The notes: generated by a model from the sequence alone, not told the origin. A stretch of DNA of 64,000 bases from Klebsiella sp. RHBSTW-00484 (GCF_013705725.1 NZ_CP055484.1:1-64000); one strand, 5' to 3'; positions 32,880 to 43,697 are shown, counted from the first letter of the stretch. Made by a program: numbers and translations.

Positions 32880-33345
32880 CCGGCATCCTGCTGTTTATCT
32901 CTTCTGGTATTTACCCTTTGCGCTGAAAATAATAAAAACTGGTCCGGGCGTCGTCCCTGGCGGGACACGGCTGTCGTGAACAGAGCCAGCAAGCTGTCTC
33001 TGCCCGGCCCTTCGGTAAACCTCCGGGCAGCGGGCTTCCATCCTGACGCAAATTCAAAATTGCGCTTGCTGCATCCTTATCAGGATGCGCCGCTGTCACC
33101 GTGGCGATAAATACCCGCCACTCTGATGGCCGGAACGTGAATTCGATAAAGACCGAATTGGCGTTCCGGGTTGTGTGCATGCTCACCCCCGCGCTATATC
33201 GCCCGACATCATCTTTTCGCGGAGGGCGGCTTTTAGCATCAGCCGTGGCGAAAATAAAGGGGTATATAAACGCTTCGCGCCCCTTTATTTCCTCCCCGTC
33301 GGCTGCAAATTGCCCTTTGCCGCTCAGTGATGAAGTCGAACGATT
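32880..33345 (-). promoter_or_regulatory. Fourth, diverged Frpo-like element (upstream of second ardB)
   Basis: This gene-free stretch keeps the conserved hairpin (GCATCCT-tatc-AGGATGC near 33080) and CGCCGC context. It has a new long stem CCGGAACG/CGTTCCGG (33130-33169) containing AATTCG/CGAATT. Most other sequence differs from copies 1-3. It lies just upstream of the second ardB-family gene, the same arrangement as the other copies. Confidence 0.5.
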
Positions 33346-33372
33346 TAATAAACCGCGAAGGAGAAGTTCAGC

Positions 33373-33915
33373 ATGCACACAATTAACGTCAACACCAAGG
33401 TCAACACCGCCACTCGTGAATCAGACGAACAATTTAAAACAGACAAATATCTGCGTTATGCAGTGACCGATGGTGATGAGCGTCTGGATTTTATCCCGGC
33501 CCTCTTTTTTACGCCGTCAGCAGATAATATGGCGGCTAGCTGGTTACGCCAGCACTCCGATTACGACGGTGGTTTCTGGTCTTACTGGATCATTCCGCAG
33601 GGTGTCGGCGGAAATATCACGCCTAATCGCATCCAGTTCATCACTACGCAGACCGGGTATATCGCACCGGAAGGAAAACAGTCTTACAGGATGCGCATCC
33701 CCGGCAATTATTTTGACGGTGACGTCAGCGCCGATGCTGCAGGAATTATTGCTACACTAATGATAATGAACTGGCTGTCATGGCAAGTGGCTGATATGGG
33801 ACCGGAATATGCCCGCGTCTGTAAATATCTTGTTTCCCGTCAGGATGCGCTGAAAGATTATCTCAGCATTATTCATCATCCCGAACGGCATTTAATCTGG
33901 CGGGCGATAGACTAA
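33373..33915 (+). CDS. Second ArdB-family anti-restriction protein
   Basis: The protein has 180 residues. It shares with ArdB the FIPALFFTPSADNMAASWL region, FWSYWIIPQGVGGNITP, DGDVSADAAGIIATL and the end HPERHLIWRAID. An N-terminal extension of about 30 residues is not in the copy at 20777. It is the first oriT-facing gene to enter the recipient. Identity to the first copy is low, so it is an old paralogue or separately acquired. Confidence 0.85.
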   Translation: MHTINVNTKVNTATRESDEQFKTDKYLRYAVTDGDERLDFIPALFFTPSADNMAASWLRQHSDYDGGFWSYWIIPQGVGGNITPNRIQFITTQTGYIAPEGKQSYRMRIPGNYFDGDVSADAAGIIATLMIMNWLSWQVADMGPEYARVCKYLVSRQDALKDYLSIIHHPERHLIWRAID

Positions 33916-33930
33916 TCATATACCTGAAAA

Positions 33931-33960
33931 AAAGACCTCATTCATGAGGTCTTTCGTTTT
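33931..33960. terminator. Bidirectional terminator between ardB paralogue and transglycosylase gene
   Basis: AAAGACCTCA-ttca-TGAGGTCTTT followed by CGTTTTT, with A-run on the other side. It serves convergent genes and overlaps the last codons of the transglycosylase gene. Confidence 0.85.
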
Positions 33961-34432
33961 TAACCAGCCGGGATTGTCCGGCATTTTTATTTGCCTTGAT
34001 GGCCCGGTAGATAGCTTCAATCTTTCTGGCATATGCCAGTCGTCGCATGGCCTGCCTGTCCGTTCTGCGGAATCCTGCGTTGTAGGCACCGACTGCCTCC
34101 CAGCTGACGCCCCACTTCTTAAACGCCAGCGCCAGATAATACGCACCGGTATAAATATTCAGGCAGGCATCCGTCAGAAGATGTTCCGGTTTAATACCGA
34201 ACTCCGATAACCGGGCATGGTGCTGCGAATCGATTTGCATCAGTCCGGCACCGTAGCCCGATCCCGGATTTTTTCCGATGGCATTCACCACCCATTTAGA
34301 CTCCTGCCATGAAATAGCCCGGAGCAGATCCGGATCTATTTGATAATCCCGACCCGCCATATCAAAACAATCCGTAGCCCATGCAGGCGTGGATATTAAA
34401 AGCAGGGCGGCAAACGCCAGTTTTTTTCTCAA
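33938..34432 (-). CDS. Lytic transglycosylase Orf169/P19 type
   Basis: The protein has 164 residues. A Sec signal peptide ends near AWA (residue 19). The SLT domain shows the catalytic glutamate E44 in ISWQESKW, the [10 protein letters not shown] motif and [11 protein letters not shown]. It opens the peptidoglycan for transfer-apparatus assembly. It is the F orf169/geneX counterpart, next to oriT on the leading side and transcribed away from it. Confidence 0.92.
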   Translation of the reverse strand: MRKKLAFAALLLISTPAWATDCFDMAGRDYQIDPDLLRAISWQESKWVVNAIGKNPGSGYGAGLMQIDSQHHARLSEFGIKPEHLLTDACLNIYTGAYYLALAFKKWGVSWEAVGAYNAGFRRTDRQAMRRLAYARKIEAIYRAIKANKNAGQSRLVKNERPHE

Positions 34433-34865
34433 AAGACTCCCTCCGGGCCGATTCCTGCAAATACGTTAACCCAGACCAGGGCCAGACTCAACAAATATGC
34501 ACTCCTCACCACAAAATCACCACACACTACGCAAAATTAAAATTTTGCAGATTTGCATTTAAGAACAGTGGTTTAGTGTGAGTTAAATTAATTTATTTAA
34601 TATAAGATTATACGATAGCGAATCGTCAATGAATTACCGACGATTCATTAACGAATCGCTAATGAATCGCTTACGATTCATAATATTAAATTCAGGTGGT
34701 TAAGGTGAATTGACTCTAGATTCAATTCGTGATGTGATTCGCCTGGTGAATTGCAAAAAAACAGTATGAATCTAGATTCGATTCACGATTCGAATCGTGG
34801 ACGATTCATGCGTAATGGCTGGAGTTTATAAAATATGAAATCTGGATTTTTATAAGGAGTATGAC
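34433..34865. other. Origin of transfer (oriT)
   Basis: The minus strand reads TTTTGCGTAGTGTGT-GGTGATTTT at 34513-34536, matching R100/F nic sequences; the nick is predicted between 34522 and 34521 on that strand. The transferred strand thus leads with the orf169-ssb side. Toward traM, 34610-34810 holds many GAATCG/CGATTC and TCTAGATTC repeats, which are candidate TraM, TraY and IHF sites. The A+T content is high. Confidence 0.9.
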
Positions 34866-35258
34866 GTGGCTAAAGTTCAGGCTTATGTCAGTGATGAGGT
34901 TGCTGATAAAATTAATGCGATTGTTGAGAAAAGACGTGTTGAAGGGGCAAAAGATAAGGACATCAGCTTTTCAAGCATATCAACAATGTTGCTGGAACTA
35001 GGCTTGCGTGTTTATGAAGCTCAGATGGAACGCAAAGAATCTGGTTTCAATCAGATGGCCTTCAACAAGGCCTTACTGGAAAGTGTGATTAAAACGCAAT
35101 TTACAGTTAATAAAGTTCTCGGCATTGAATGCCTGAGTCCTCATGTCAGTGGAAATCCGAGATGGGAGTGGCCGGGACTTATTGAAAATATCCGGGATGA
35201 TGTTCAGGAGGTTATGCTCCGATTTTTCCCTGACGAGGAGAGCGAAGACGAAGAGTAG
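34866..35258 (+). CDS. traM: TraM relaxosome protein
   Basis: The protein has 130 residues with a GTG start and AAGGAG six bases upstream. The N-terminal ribbon-helix-helix (VQAYVSDEVADKINAIVEKRR) binds oriT; the C-terminal tetramerisation helices end in an acidic tail (PDEESEDEE) that contacts TraD. LGLRVYEAQMERKESGFNQ is diagnostic. It is autoregulated through sites in oriT. Confidence 0.96.
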   Translation: MAKVQAYVSDEVADKINAIVEKRRVEGAKDKDISFSSISTMLLELGLRVYEAQMERKESGFNQMAFNKALLESVIKTQFTVNKVLGIECLSPHVSGNPRWEWPGLIENIRDDVQEVMLRFFPDEESEDEE

Positions 35259-35419
35259 AATAAGACTTTTCGTAGAAAGGTGATTGATTGTATAAATAGA
35301 GTGCTTTTTTATTCAAGGATGAATAATTGTTCTATTCATTGATGATTATTCAGAATAAAGATCTATGCTTATTTGGTGACTTTATTGAAAGTGAGTTTTA
35401 TAATTCAGGTGTAGTTTAA

Positions 35420-35499
35420 AAATTGAGAAACATTAGCGTCAGAGGATGCACCCTCTGACGCTAACTATCCATAGAACCTTCTAAGGAGGCAACCTATGT
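35420..35499 (-). ncRNA. finP: FinP antisense RNA
   Basis: The minus strand opposite the traJ leader begins ACATAGGTTGCCTCC, covering the traJ start and ribosome site. It then folds a perfect terminator stem (TTAGCGTCAGAGG with its complement) followed by a U-rich run. The layout matches FinP of F/R100, with stem-loop I over the traJ Shine-Dalgarno and stem-loop II as terminator. FinP blocks traJ translation with FinO. Ends are approximate. Confidence 0.85.
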
Positions 35500-36197
35500 G
35501 TGCGAAGGATCGTAGTCAAAACTCAGTATGCAGTCAAACGGAATTGGTGAATTCTTTATTCCATCTGGCTGATGTTTCGTCTTGTCCATGTCTCATTCGG
35601 GATTCATCGGGTATCATCGTCCATAGCAATCTATTGTTAACTTCAAAAATTTTAGAAGATATTAATATAAGTAAGGTTTTTTCTCTATTCTCACACTCTG
35701 ATTTAAGATCTCTTAACGAGGAAGATGTCCGTGTAATTACATATGGAGGGGGGAAAATCGTTGATGGTGTTACGATCGGTAAATATAATTGTAGCATTTT
35801 AATTGAAGGTTTTTTTGTATGTGACAGGGTTTATACGAAGTGGACTTTTGTTAACATTAAAACTCTGGATTTTGATTTTTCCGATAAGTTGGTTTCCTTT
35901 AAAAATTCTTTTCTCGATCTTATATCTTCTTTGGCTAAGGAGAACGTTAATAAATGGTATGTGCTACATTTACACTCCTTCGGCTTTACTCATGGTCAGA
36001 TCTCAAATCTTATTGGTATTAGTGAGAAAACATCGAGAAATTATTCCTTGGAAATACGAAGGGTATTAAAGGTTAGTAACCAGGATGAATTAATTTTACT
36101 TCAAATCTCATCATCACTTTACCATATACTCATTTCTAATATATCAAAGCCTCTTGCCCGAAAAGGGTTTTCTATAATCAAAGGACATTTCCGGTAA
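35496..36197 (+). CDS. traJ: TraJ, activator of the tra operon
   Basis: The protein has 233 residues. A PAS-like N-terminal domain (CPCLIRDSSGIIVHSN) is followed by a LuxR/FixJ-type helix-turn-helix near residues 165-200 (LHSFGFTHGQISNLIGISEKTSRNY shows in two parts). The DNA is AT-rich, as in other traJ alleles. It relieves H-NS silencing at the traY promoter. Translation is controlled by FinP. A terminator follows at 36208. Confidence 0.9.
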   Translation: MCAKDRSQNSVCSQTELVNSLFHLADVSSCPCLIRDSSGIIVHSNLLLTSKILEDINISKVFSLFSHSDLRSLNEEDVRVITYGGGKIVDGVTIGKYNCSILIEGFFVCDRVYTKWTFVNIKTLDFDFSDKLVSFKNSFLDLISSLAKENVNKWYVLHLHSFGFTHGQISNLIGISEKTSRNYSLEIRRVLKVSNQDELILLQISSSLYHILISNISKPLARKGFSIIKGHFR

Positions 36198-36207
36198 ATG
36201 AATGTAA

Positions 36208-36238
36208 GTGGGATTTACTCAAAATCCCACCTTTATTT
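36208..36238 (+). terminator. traJ terminator
   Basis: GTGGGATT-tactcaa-AATCCCAC is followed by CTTTATTTG, 11 bp after the traJ stop. Confidence 0.7.
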
Positions 36239-36303
36239 GTTTACTTTTGTTCTTGTCAATGTAAACTTTATTAAAGTTTATTAACTGTTTTTTTGGAGGA
36301 CGA

Positions 36304-36519
36304 TTGGAAAGAGCGGTTAGGAGTAACGCACGATCTGCGCCAGGAAAAAATGTGCTTCTGAAGCTGGATGAAGAGACTAATCGTCGGCTAATCAAAGCTA
36401 AAGACAGAAGCAGAAGAAGTAAAACGTCTGAGGCATATTTGCGATTGAAAGATCACCTTGAACGTTTCCCGGATTTTTATAATTCAGAAATCACTGAGCC
36501 AGGAGGTAAAAAGACATAA
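36304..36519 (+). CDS. traY: TraY relaxosome protein
   Basis: The protein has 71 residues with a TTG start chosen because TTGGAGGACGA lies just before it. A single ribbon-helix-helix (NVLLKLDEETNRRLIKAKDR) fits R100-type TraY, which binds oriT and the traY promoter; F TraY is a tandem duplication. It is the first gene of the main tra operon. Confidence 0.9.
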   Translation: MERAVRSNARSAPGKNVLLKLDEETNRRLIKAKDRSRRSKTSEAYLRLKDHLERFPDFYNSEITEPGGKKT

Positions 36520-36583
36520 TAAATTATGTAGTTTAAAGTTTTCTAGCTGTTTTAAATAATCATTCTTTTTAAAGGAAATAAAT

Positions 36584-36952
36584 ATGAATGCTGTATTAAG
36601 TGTTCAGGGAAATGCTTTCTCTGAAGAAACCAAACCGTCTTTTATGTCACGCGTTTTCAATAAAAAGACAGCGCTGAAAGTGACCAAGGCTGCGCTGCCG
36701 TTGGCTGTTCTGGCATCGTTCTTCCCGGACGTTGCTATGGCCACCACCACCGCAACAGACCTGATGAAATCCGGTGATACCACCGTGAAAGGCACCTTCG
36801 GCAAGTCTTCCAGCGTGGTCAAATGGGTTGTTCTGGCTGAAGTTATCGCGGGCGGCATCATGTATATGATGACCAAAAACGTGAAGTTCCTGTTTGGCTT
36901 CGCCATCATTTCGACCTTTATTACCGTCGGTATGTCGGTCGCAGGTTACTAA
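36584..36952 (+). CDS. traA: TraA pilin precursor
   Basis: The protein has 122 residues with a long leader cleaved after DVAMA, giving a mature pilin of about 69 residues. Two hydrophobic segments, [16 protein letters not shown] and [18 protein letters not shown], flank a basic loop (KNVKF). The pilin is processed with help from TraQ and assembled into the conjugative pilus. Confidence 0.96.
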   Translation: MNAVLSVQGNAFSEETKPSFMSRVFNKKTALKVTKAALPLAVLASFFPDVAMATTTATDLMKSGDTTVKGTFGKSSSVVKWVVLAEVIAGGIMYMMTKNVKFLFGFAIISTFITVGMSVAGY

Positions 36953-36965
36953 CAGGATAAAGGTG

Positions 36966-37271
36966 ATGACGGGAGACGAATTAAAGAAATACCGTTTCCC
37001 GGAAACACTGACAAACCAGTCCCGCTGGTTTGGTTTATATCTCGATGAGCTTATCCCGGCCGTCATTTGCCTCGGCTGGGGTTTCTGGACCAGTAAGTTC
37101 CTCTTTGGTATAGCTGCAGCGGTACTGGTTTTCTGGGGTATTAAGAAACTCAAAAAAGGGCGGGGCAGTACCTGGTTGCGCGACCTTATTTACTGGTATC
37201 TGCCGACATCCCTTCTTAAAGGATTTTTTCACGATATCCCGGACTCCTGTTTCCGGCAGTGGATTAAATAA
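36966..37271 (+). CDS. traL: TraL pilus assembly protein
   Basis: The protein has 101 residues from the ATG at 36966 (a GTG codon directly before it is the alternative start). Two membrane segments lie at about residues 28-45 and 47-60. [20 protein letters not shown] matches TraL/VirB3-type proteins. It is part of the inner-membrane platform. Confidence 0.94.
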   Translation: MTGDELKKYRFPETLTNQSRWFGLYLDELIPAVICLGWGFWTSKFLFGIAAAVLVFWGIKKLKKGRGSTWLRDLIYWYLPTSLLKGFFHDIPDSCFRQWIK

Positions 37272-37289
37272 AACAGTGGGGAATAACAC

Positions 37290-37856
37290 ATGGAACATGG
37301 CGCCCGACTCAGCACCTCGCGTGTCATTGCGCTGGGATATATCTGTATGGGGACAGTCCTTCTTCTCAGTCTGTCTACCAATATCATTCTGGGGATTAAT
37401 AACTACCGCCTTCAGAACGAACAGAAGGTGGCGGTGACTCCCATGCTGTTCAATGCGCCTTTCGCTGTTTCTCAGAATCAGGCGGACGCTTCTTATCTTG
37501 AACAACTGGGCATGAGCTTTATTGCATTACGTCTGAATGTCACGCCGGAAACGGTCGACGCCCAGCATCAACAGCTGCTCCGGTATGTATTACCTGCCTC
37601 ACAGAACAGTCTTAAGGTCCAGCTGGCTGAAGATGCGAAGCGGATAAAAGACAATAACGTGAACTCCACTTTTTATATGACGTCTGTTCGTGCGTATCCG
37701 GCAGAAAATCGGGTGGATTACCGTGGAGAACTGAAAACCTGGATAGGGGATTCTGCGCCCTACAGTGAAATTAAAAGTTACGTCCTGCAGTTTAATCGTG
37801 TTGATGGTGTCAGCTGGCTGGCGCGTTTTGGAGAAATAAATAATGAAAATAATTAA
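37290..37856 (+). CDS. traE: TraE, VirB5-position pilus assembly protein
   Basis: The protein has 188 residues. A signal-anchor spans residues 12-36 and the remainder is periplasmic, with [18 protein letters not shown] and [11 protein letters not shown] typical for TraE. It overlaps traK by 14 bases. It belongs to the F pilus core set. Confidence 0.95.
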   Translation: MEHGARLSTSRVIALGYICMGTVLLLSLSTNIILGINNYRLQNEQKVAVTPMLFNAPFAVSQNQADASYLEQLGMSFIALRLNVTPETVDAQHQQLLRYVLPASQNSLKVQLAEDAKRIKDNNVNSTFYMTSVRAYPAENRVDYRGELKTWIGDSAPYSEIKSYVLQFNRVDGVSWLARFGEINNENN

Positions 37857-38577
37857 CCCGTTATTTATCTCCGGTTGCCTGTTTTTTTCGCTACCTGCGA
37901 TATCGGCCACCCTCAGCGGTACGCTGGCACCGACTGTTGTACCCCTGGCCAACGGCGGACAGGCAAACATCGCTGTCAGCAACACAGACCCAAACCTCTT
38001 CACGGTACCAGGAGACCGGATCACCGCCATTAACAGTCTGGATGGCGGGCTGACGAACCAGGAGCAGACCGACAGTGGCGGGGCGATCCTTGCTACGGTC
38101 AGCAAGAAACCATTCACGTTTATTGTGGAAACAGAGCGCGGCCTCAACTTTTCTGTCCGTGCGGTGCCGCGTGCCGGAGTGGGCCGGACTATCCAGCTGG
38201 TATCCGAGCTCACTGGCACGCCCGGGCCGGCTAAATCATGGGAGGAATCCAACCCGTATGAAAGCGTTCTTGTTTCGCTGAACCGCGCTGTTCGCCAGGG
38301 CCAGATCCCTGATGAATACCAGTCCATCCCTGTCACATCAGAAGTGTTATCCGTGCCTGCCGGCCTTCGCGCCACGGCGGCCCGGGTCTGGACCGGTCAC
38401 CATCTAAAAGTTGTTCTGTACAACGTTGAAAATGTAACGCTGTCGGCGCGAAACATCCGGGAAAGCGATTTCTGGCAGGCGGGAACGCGCGCCATCATGC
38501 TCAGTGGCTCCGCGAGTCAGCTGGTTGGCGGTGGTCGCATGCAGGTCTGGGTCACCACGGCAGAGGAGTCACGTTGA
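37843..38577 (+). CDS. traK: TraK, VirB9-like outer-membrane core protein
   Basis: The protein has 244 residues. A Sec signal peptide is cleaved near ISA (residue 22). Blocks such as [17 protein letters not shown] and [20 protein letters not shown] match TraK. With TraB and TraV it forms the outer-membrane core complex. Its stop overlaps the traB start (TGATG). Confidence 0.95.
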   Translation: MKIINPLFISGCLFFSLPAISATLSGTLAPTVVPLANGGQANIAVSNTDPNLFTVPGDRITAINSLDGGLTNQEQTDSGGAILATVSKKPFTFIVETERGLNFSVRAVPRAGVGRTIQLVSELTGTPGPAKSWEESNPYESVLVSLNRAVRQGQIPDEYQSIPVTSEVLSVPAGLRATAARVWTGHHLKVVLYNVENVTLSARNIRESDFWQAGTRAIMLSGSASQLVGGGRMQVWVTTAEESR

Positions 38578-40001
38578 TGGCCAACTTTAATACGCTAATC
38601 AAACGTAAACAGTATCTCTGGCTGGTCCTCATTCTTGTCGGTGGTGCATGTGCGATTGCTGGCGGGATGTATCTGTCCGATCTGAATCTGAGTTCAGAAG
38701 AAGAAGCCCCCGTACAGGGTGAACCGGCGCCGGACATGACCGGGGTGGTGGACAGCCAGTTCAACAGTAAGGTGGAGCAACATGCGACCACGGAAATGCA
38801 GGCCACTGCAGCAGATCTGAATAAGCGCTTTGGCGCTCTGCAGGGGGAAGTGGATTTGCTCAGTAAAGCGCGCAGCGCAGACCAGATCCGTATCGACAAA
38901 CTCAGCAATGAAAATGTGGCCATGCAGGAGCAACTGAAGACGCTGGGCGTGAAACCAGCCGTGTCTGGCGGCGAGCCTGCGCCTTCGCCACCCTCGCCGC
39001 CGCCGGGACCGGAAGGGGAGCCGCAGCCGGCAAATTTCCCCGCGCAGTCTGGTGGTGCAGTCCCTCCGCCAACAGCGTTCTATCCTGGCAATGGCACCGT
39101 GCAGGCTCCACAGGTTAGCTATCAGGCCGTACCGGTACCGAACCAGATACAGCGCAAAACGTTCAGCTATGACCGCGGTAAGAAAACGAAGTCACTGCCC
39201 TACATTCCGTCAGGCAGCTTTGCCAAAAGCAAGCTGATCGAAGGTGCTGATGCCAACGCTTCCGTTACCGGGAATGAATCAACCGTACCGATGTCGCTGA
39301 GAATTATTGGGCATGTGGAAATGCCGAACAGCAAAACCTATGACCTGACGGGTTGCTTTGTCGGCCTCGAAGCCTGGGGGGACGTATCGAGTGAGCGCGC
39401 CATCGTTCGCACCCGCAATATCAGCTGTATCAAAGGCGACAAAACTATCGACCAGCCGATAGCCGGGCACGTCTCTTTCATGGGCAAGAATGGCATAAAA
39501 GGGGAAGTGGTGATGCGTAACGGAAAAATCCTCGGCTGGGCCTGGGGGGCAGGCTTTGTTGAAGGGATTGGTCAAGGGATTGAGCGAGCTTCGCAGCCAG
39601 CTGTTGGTTTGGGTGCCACAGCCTCCGTTGGCGCCGGTGATGTCCTGAAAATGGGGATTGGCGGCGGATCATCGAAAGCGGCACAGACGTTAGGCGATTA
39701 CTACATCAAACGCGCTGAGCAGTATCACGCGGTGATCCCGATCGGCGCGGGCAACGAAGTCACCATAGTGTTTCAGGACGGTTTCCAGCTGAAAACTATT
39801 GAGGAGCTCGAAGCGGAGAAAAATGGACAACAGCAGGCGCAGAACCAGGAGCAACCCGAACAACCTGAGAGCAGGTCAGAGCAATCCGGCGGGAACCTGA
39901 ATGGTTTTAATACCGATGAGATGCTGAAGAAGCTGGGCAAGCTGGACCCGCATCAGTTCTCGCCGGGAGCCATGTCGAGGGGCGAAAACTCAGGTCAGTA
40001 A
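38577..40001 (+). CDS. traB: TraB, VirB10-like scaffold
   Basis: The protein has 474 residues from the ATG at 38577. A membrane anchor lies at residues 14-32, a coiled coil at about 60-115 and a Pro-rich segment (PAPSPPSPPPGPEGEP) at about 135-155. The C-terminal TrbI-like beta-barrel domain includes GCFVGLEAWGDVSSERA and VGLGATASVGAGDVLK. It spans both membranes in the transfer channel. Confidence 0.95.
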   Translation: MANFNTLIKRKQYLWLVLILVGGACAIAGGMYLSDLNLSSEEEAPVQGEPAPDMTGVVDSQFNSKVEQHATTEMQATAADLNKRFGALQGEVDLLSKARSADQIRIDKLSNENVAMQEQLKTLGVKPAVSGGEPAPSPPSPPPGPEGEPQPANFPAQSGGAVPPPTAFYPGNGTVQAPQVSYQAVPVPNQIQRKTFSYDRGKKTKSLPYIPSGSFAKSKLIEGADANASVTGNESTVPMSLRIIGHVEMPNSKTYDLTGCFVGLEAWGDVSSERAIVRTRNISCIKGDKTIDQPIAGHVSFMGKNGIKGEVVMRNGKILGWAWGAGFVEGIGQGIERASQPAVGLGATASVGAGDVLKMGIGGGSSKAAQTLGDYYIKRAEQYHAVIPIGAGNEVTIVFQDGFQLKTIEELEAEKNGQQQAQNQEQPEQPESRSEQSGGNLNGFNTDEMLKKLGKLDPHQFSPGAMSRGENSGQ

Positions 40002-40063
40002 GTCAGGGTATCAACAAGGGTTAAACACCATAAATAACCCACCAGGAATATAAAGGGGAATAT

Positions 40064-40633
40064 ATGAAGGAATTAATACTGTTAATTCCTCTGGGCAGCG
40101 CTTTGCTCTTAACCGGGTGCGCGGGCACAGAGTCCGATTTTGAATGTAATGCCACAACATCCGATACCTGTATGACGATGGAGCAGGCGAATGAGAAAGC
40201 AAAAGCCCTGGAGGAAAACGCATCAGCAAAGCCGGCTGCGGCAGGGTTGCCACGACTGGCTGACGGAAATTTCAGGACGTCTTCGCCAAACTCATACCCG
40301 CTGCCGCCTCAGCCAGTCATTAATCCGGTGCGAAATACTGCGCCAGCTGTGACGGTGAGCAATAAATCCGGGTTCCTGAATACGGTACCGGTCAATCATG
40401 ATGACGTCCTGAGAACCCGGACTGCTCCGGTATATATCAGGCCGGTTAGTGTTGGTACCTATACCTCTCCGTCTACGGTACCCGGTAATTATCCAAGGCC
40501 GCTAAGAAAGGGTGAGCAAACAGCGTCATTATGGATAGCGCCTTACGTTGATTCTGAGGATGTCTATCACCAGCCCACAACGGTTGTATTTGTTGTTACA
40601 CCATCGGCGTGGGGCCAGCCCCGCATTAACTAA
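40064..40633 (+). CDS. traV: TraV outer-membrane lipoprotein
   Basis: The protein has 189 residues with lipobox LLTGC at Cys19. FECNATTSDTCMTMEQAN is the conserved TraV cysteine block. A Pro-rich middle follows and the C-terminus carries RKGEQTASLWIAPYVD. It is the VirB7 equivalent in the core complex. No traP lies before it. Confidence 0.94.
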   Translation: MKELILLIPLGSALLLTGCAGTESDFECNATTSDTCMTMEQANEKAKALEENASAKPAAAGLPRLADGNFRTSSPNSYPLPPQPVINPVRNTAPAVTVSNKSGFLNTVPVNHDDVLRTRTAPVYIRPVSVGTYTSPSTVPGNYPRPLRKGEQTASLWIAPYVDSEDVYHQPTTVVFVVTPSAWGQPRIN

Positions 40634-40746
40634 TTAGCAGCGCCGTTAATGGCGCTGTGAATACTGAATTAATACCGGATTTAAAACGAGTGCCCTGTGC
40701 GTTGAAAGGGATGGGCGGTAGCGTGTTTTTTCTTCTGGAGAGCATT

Positions 40747-41025
40747 ATGGGTAATGATAACGTTTTAAACTTCTTTTGTTGCCTGACTGGCGTGTTGATA
40801 ATTGCTTTATTAATTTACAAGGAATCTTTACCCAGCGATGATGACTTAATTAGGGACGGTAAATACTGGTCGACTGACTGCACCCTGAAGGAGGTTGATA
40901 TTCCTACCGGCTTTTTAACCAGTAACATTAACCGACTGGATTGTTCAGGTATTGTTGTTAATGTCGCGACGGACAGGTACGACATGGCCATATCTGCTTA
41001 TGACAAATCCAAAAATCAGGAGTGA
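40747..41025 (+). CDS. Small membrane protein, traV-traC interval
   Basis: The protein has 92 residues from the ATG after CTGGAGAG. One membrane segment (FFCCLTGVLIIALLIY) is followed by a periplasmic part with GKYWSTDCTLKEVDIPTGF, then RLDCSGIVVNV. The second part is paralogous to the gene split by the IS element downstream (GKHWKSDCKLLEVNIPTGTF). The paired cysteines are conserved. The function is unknown. Confidence 0.6.
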   Translation: MGNDNVLNFFCCLTGVLIIALLIYKESLPSDDDLIRDGKYWSTDCTLKEVDIPTGFLTSNINRLDCSGIVVNVATDRYDMAISAYDKSKNQE

Positions 41026-41031
41026 TACAGG

Positions 41032-41274
41032 ATGATTAACTTTATAGACTTTCCTGGCGATAAAGAGAGTTCATTCTTTATCTCTCGTGATGAAACGCAA
41101 GCCACTGCTGATATGAATGAATGGATTGGAAGTCATGCAATTTCAATAATCTCGATTGAGACGATAGTGAAAGAATATCATTTTATTTGCATCAGACTCT
41201 GGTACTGCATTGAAATAAAAATCAGTGAGTCTTTGAACGATGCGATGGACTCTATACACCGGGGTGGGAAATGA
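41032..41274 (+). CDS. Hypothetical protein, traV-traC interval
   Basis: The protein has 80 residues with ACAGG just before the ATG. It is soluble, with a hydrophobic patch around EYHFICIRLWYCIEIKIS. It overlaps the next gene by ATGA. It is not recognised and occupies the place of trbG/traR-type small genes in F. Confidence 0.5.
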   Translation: MINFIDFPGDKESSFFISRDETQATADMNEWIGSHAISIISIETIVKEYHFICIRLWYCIEIKISESLNDAMDSIHRGGK

Positions 41275-41499
41275 CTGCTTACTATATCGACGGTGTTAAT
41301 ATTGCCTGGCTGAATGGTGTATGCTTATTTCTTATCTTTGCCGGGTTTGTCGTGGCACTGGCCATGTTTATCATCCCTAAAAAAATTAATCTGCGAGTCA
41401 ACAGAGGTAATACATTTATCTTTAGTGTGCTTATAACGTTGGCTGCGTTTGTCACGGTTGTCGTCTTTACCAGAGGGGCATTCACGATGGATGAGCTAG

Positions 41500-42695
<1,196 letters not shown>

Positions 42696-42871
42696 CTAGA
42701 AGCCGGGAAACACTGGAAGAGTGACTGCAAGCTCCTGGAGGTGAACATTCCAACAGGTACGTTTACTGATACTGTCAACAAACTGGATTGTGCGGGTGTC
42801 ACTATCAATGTCCCTAAACCTGAATATGACGTTTATATCCGGCAGTGGAAATTGTATGAGGCTAAAAATAA

Positions 42872-43219
42872 ATGAAGATATTTTTTTTAAAACCTCCCTT
42901 GATTTTTATATTAGTTTGCATCCCTGGCGTGTTACTTTTGTGTATTTTTTACAAGGATTATCTTGAAACACTACCAGCTACTCCAGAACAACTGAGCGAA
43001 ATTGCGAAAGAAACACCCTGTGCGGGTAAAGTATTGCTGCTGGCCCTTGACGTTAACGATGATAATTCGTCTGAGCCGTTAACTCTCGGTTACGCAAACG
43101 AACTCGCGTCAGGGTGTAAAGAAAAAGAAATGCTAATGGAAAGCAAAAAAATCCGTGAGGGTGAAATGAATAAATTTCGCGAAAAACAACTGAAAGCTCT
43201 GAACGGTATCAATAAATGA
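42872..43219 (+). CDS. Hypothetical membrane-anchored protein
   Basis: The protein has 115 residues and its ATG overlaps the previous stop (ATGA). A membrane segment (PLIFILVCIPGVLLLCIFY) is followed by a periplasmic or cytoplasmic domain with two cysteines (ETPCAGKV, ASGCKEKE) and a charged helix. It is not recognised. It is translationally coupled to its neighbours. Confidence 0.55.
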   Translation: MKIFFLKPPLIFILVCIPGVLLLCIFYKDYLETLPATPEQLSEIAKETPCAGKVLLLALDVNDDNSSEPLTLGYANELASGCKEKEMLMESKKIREGEMNKFREKQLKALNGINK

Positions 43220-43614
43220 AAGGGGTGATGACAATGGGGTTTGTTAAAAAAAATGGATTTCTGCTTATTCCTGCTATTTACTGGCTAATCTATCTTGGTG
43301 TCAGATTAACTTATAACGGACTGGCGGGAGAGTACACGCCTGATTTCATTCAGAGCGTTAGTCATGATGGTGTTTTTATTATCTGTAGCTTACTGGTGTT
43401 CTATCTTGCTTGTTTACGAATTAAAGACAGTGGTAGTGAAATCTCAGCAGTACTCTTTTGGTCTGTTGTTGGTTTTCATGTGGCCGCGTTAGTTATTACG
43501 TTTCTTATCTGTTTATGGCGGGGAGCGCTTTTGTGGGACGTTATTTTCTTCTGGCAACTGGGGGCCGCCATGTTATTGCTGTTTTTTATGCCTGCTTACC
43601 TTCTCCTGCGGTGA
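43216..43614 (+). CDS. Polytopic small membrane protein
   Basis: The protein has up to 132 residues from 43216. The ATG at 43234 with AAGGGGTGATG upstream is the better ribosome site. Four hydrophobic segments are visible (ending MLLLFFMPAYLLL). It is not recognised. It belongs to the small-gene cluster ahead of traC. Confidence 0.55.
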   Translation: MKGVMTMGFVKKNGFLLIPAIYWLIYLGVRLTYNGLAGEYTPDFIQSVSHDGVFIICSLLVFYLACLRIKDSGSEISAVLFWSVVGFHVAALVITFLICLWRGALLWDVIFFWQLGAAMLLLFFMPAYLLLR

Positions 43615-43697
43615 TTAAACCGTTAATACTGATATTTTCGCGATGATCTGATTTGTATTTTAGATGGTTAATTACCCCCTCATTAAGGAACGCCTGC

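Noticed and set aside
35534..35797. Minus-strand frame within traJ
   Set aside because: It is a shadow of traJ and is not part of the FinP transcript, which ends before it.
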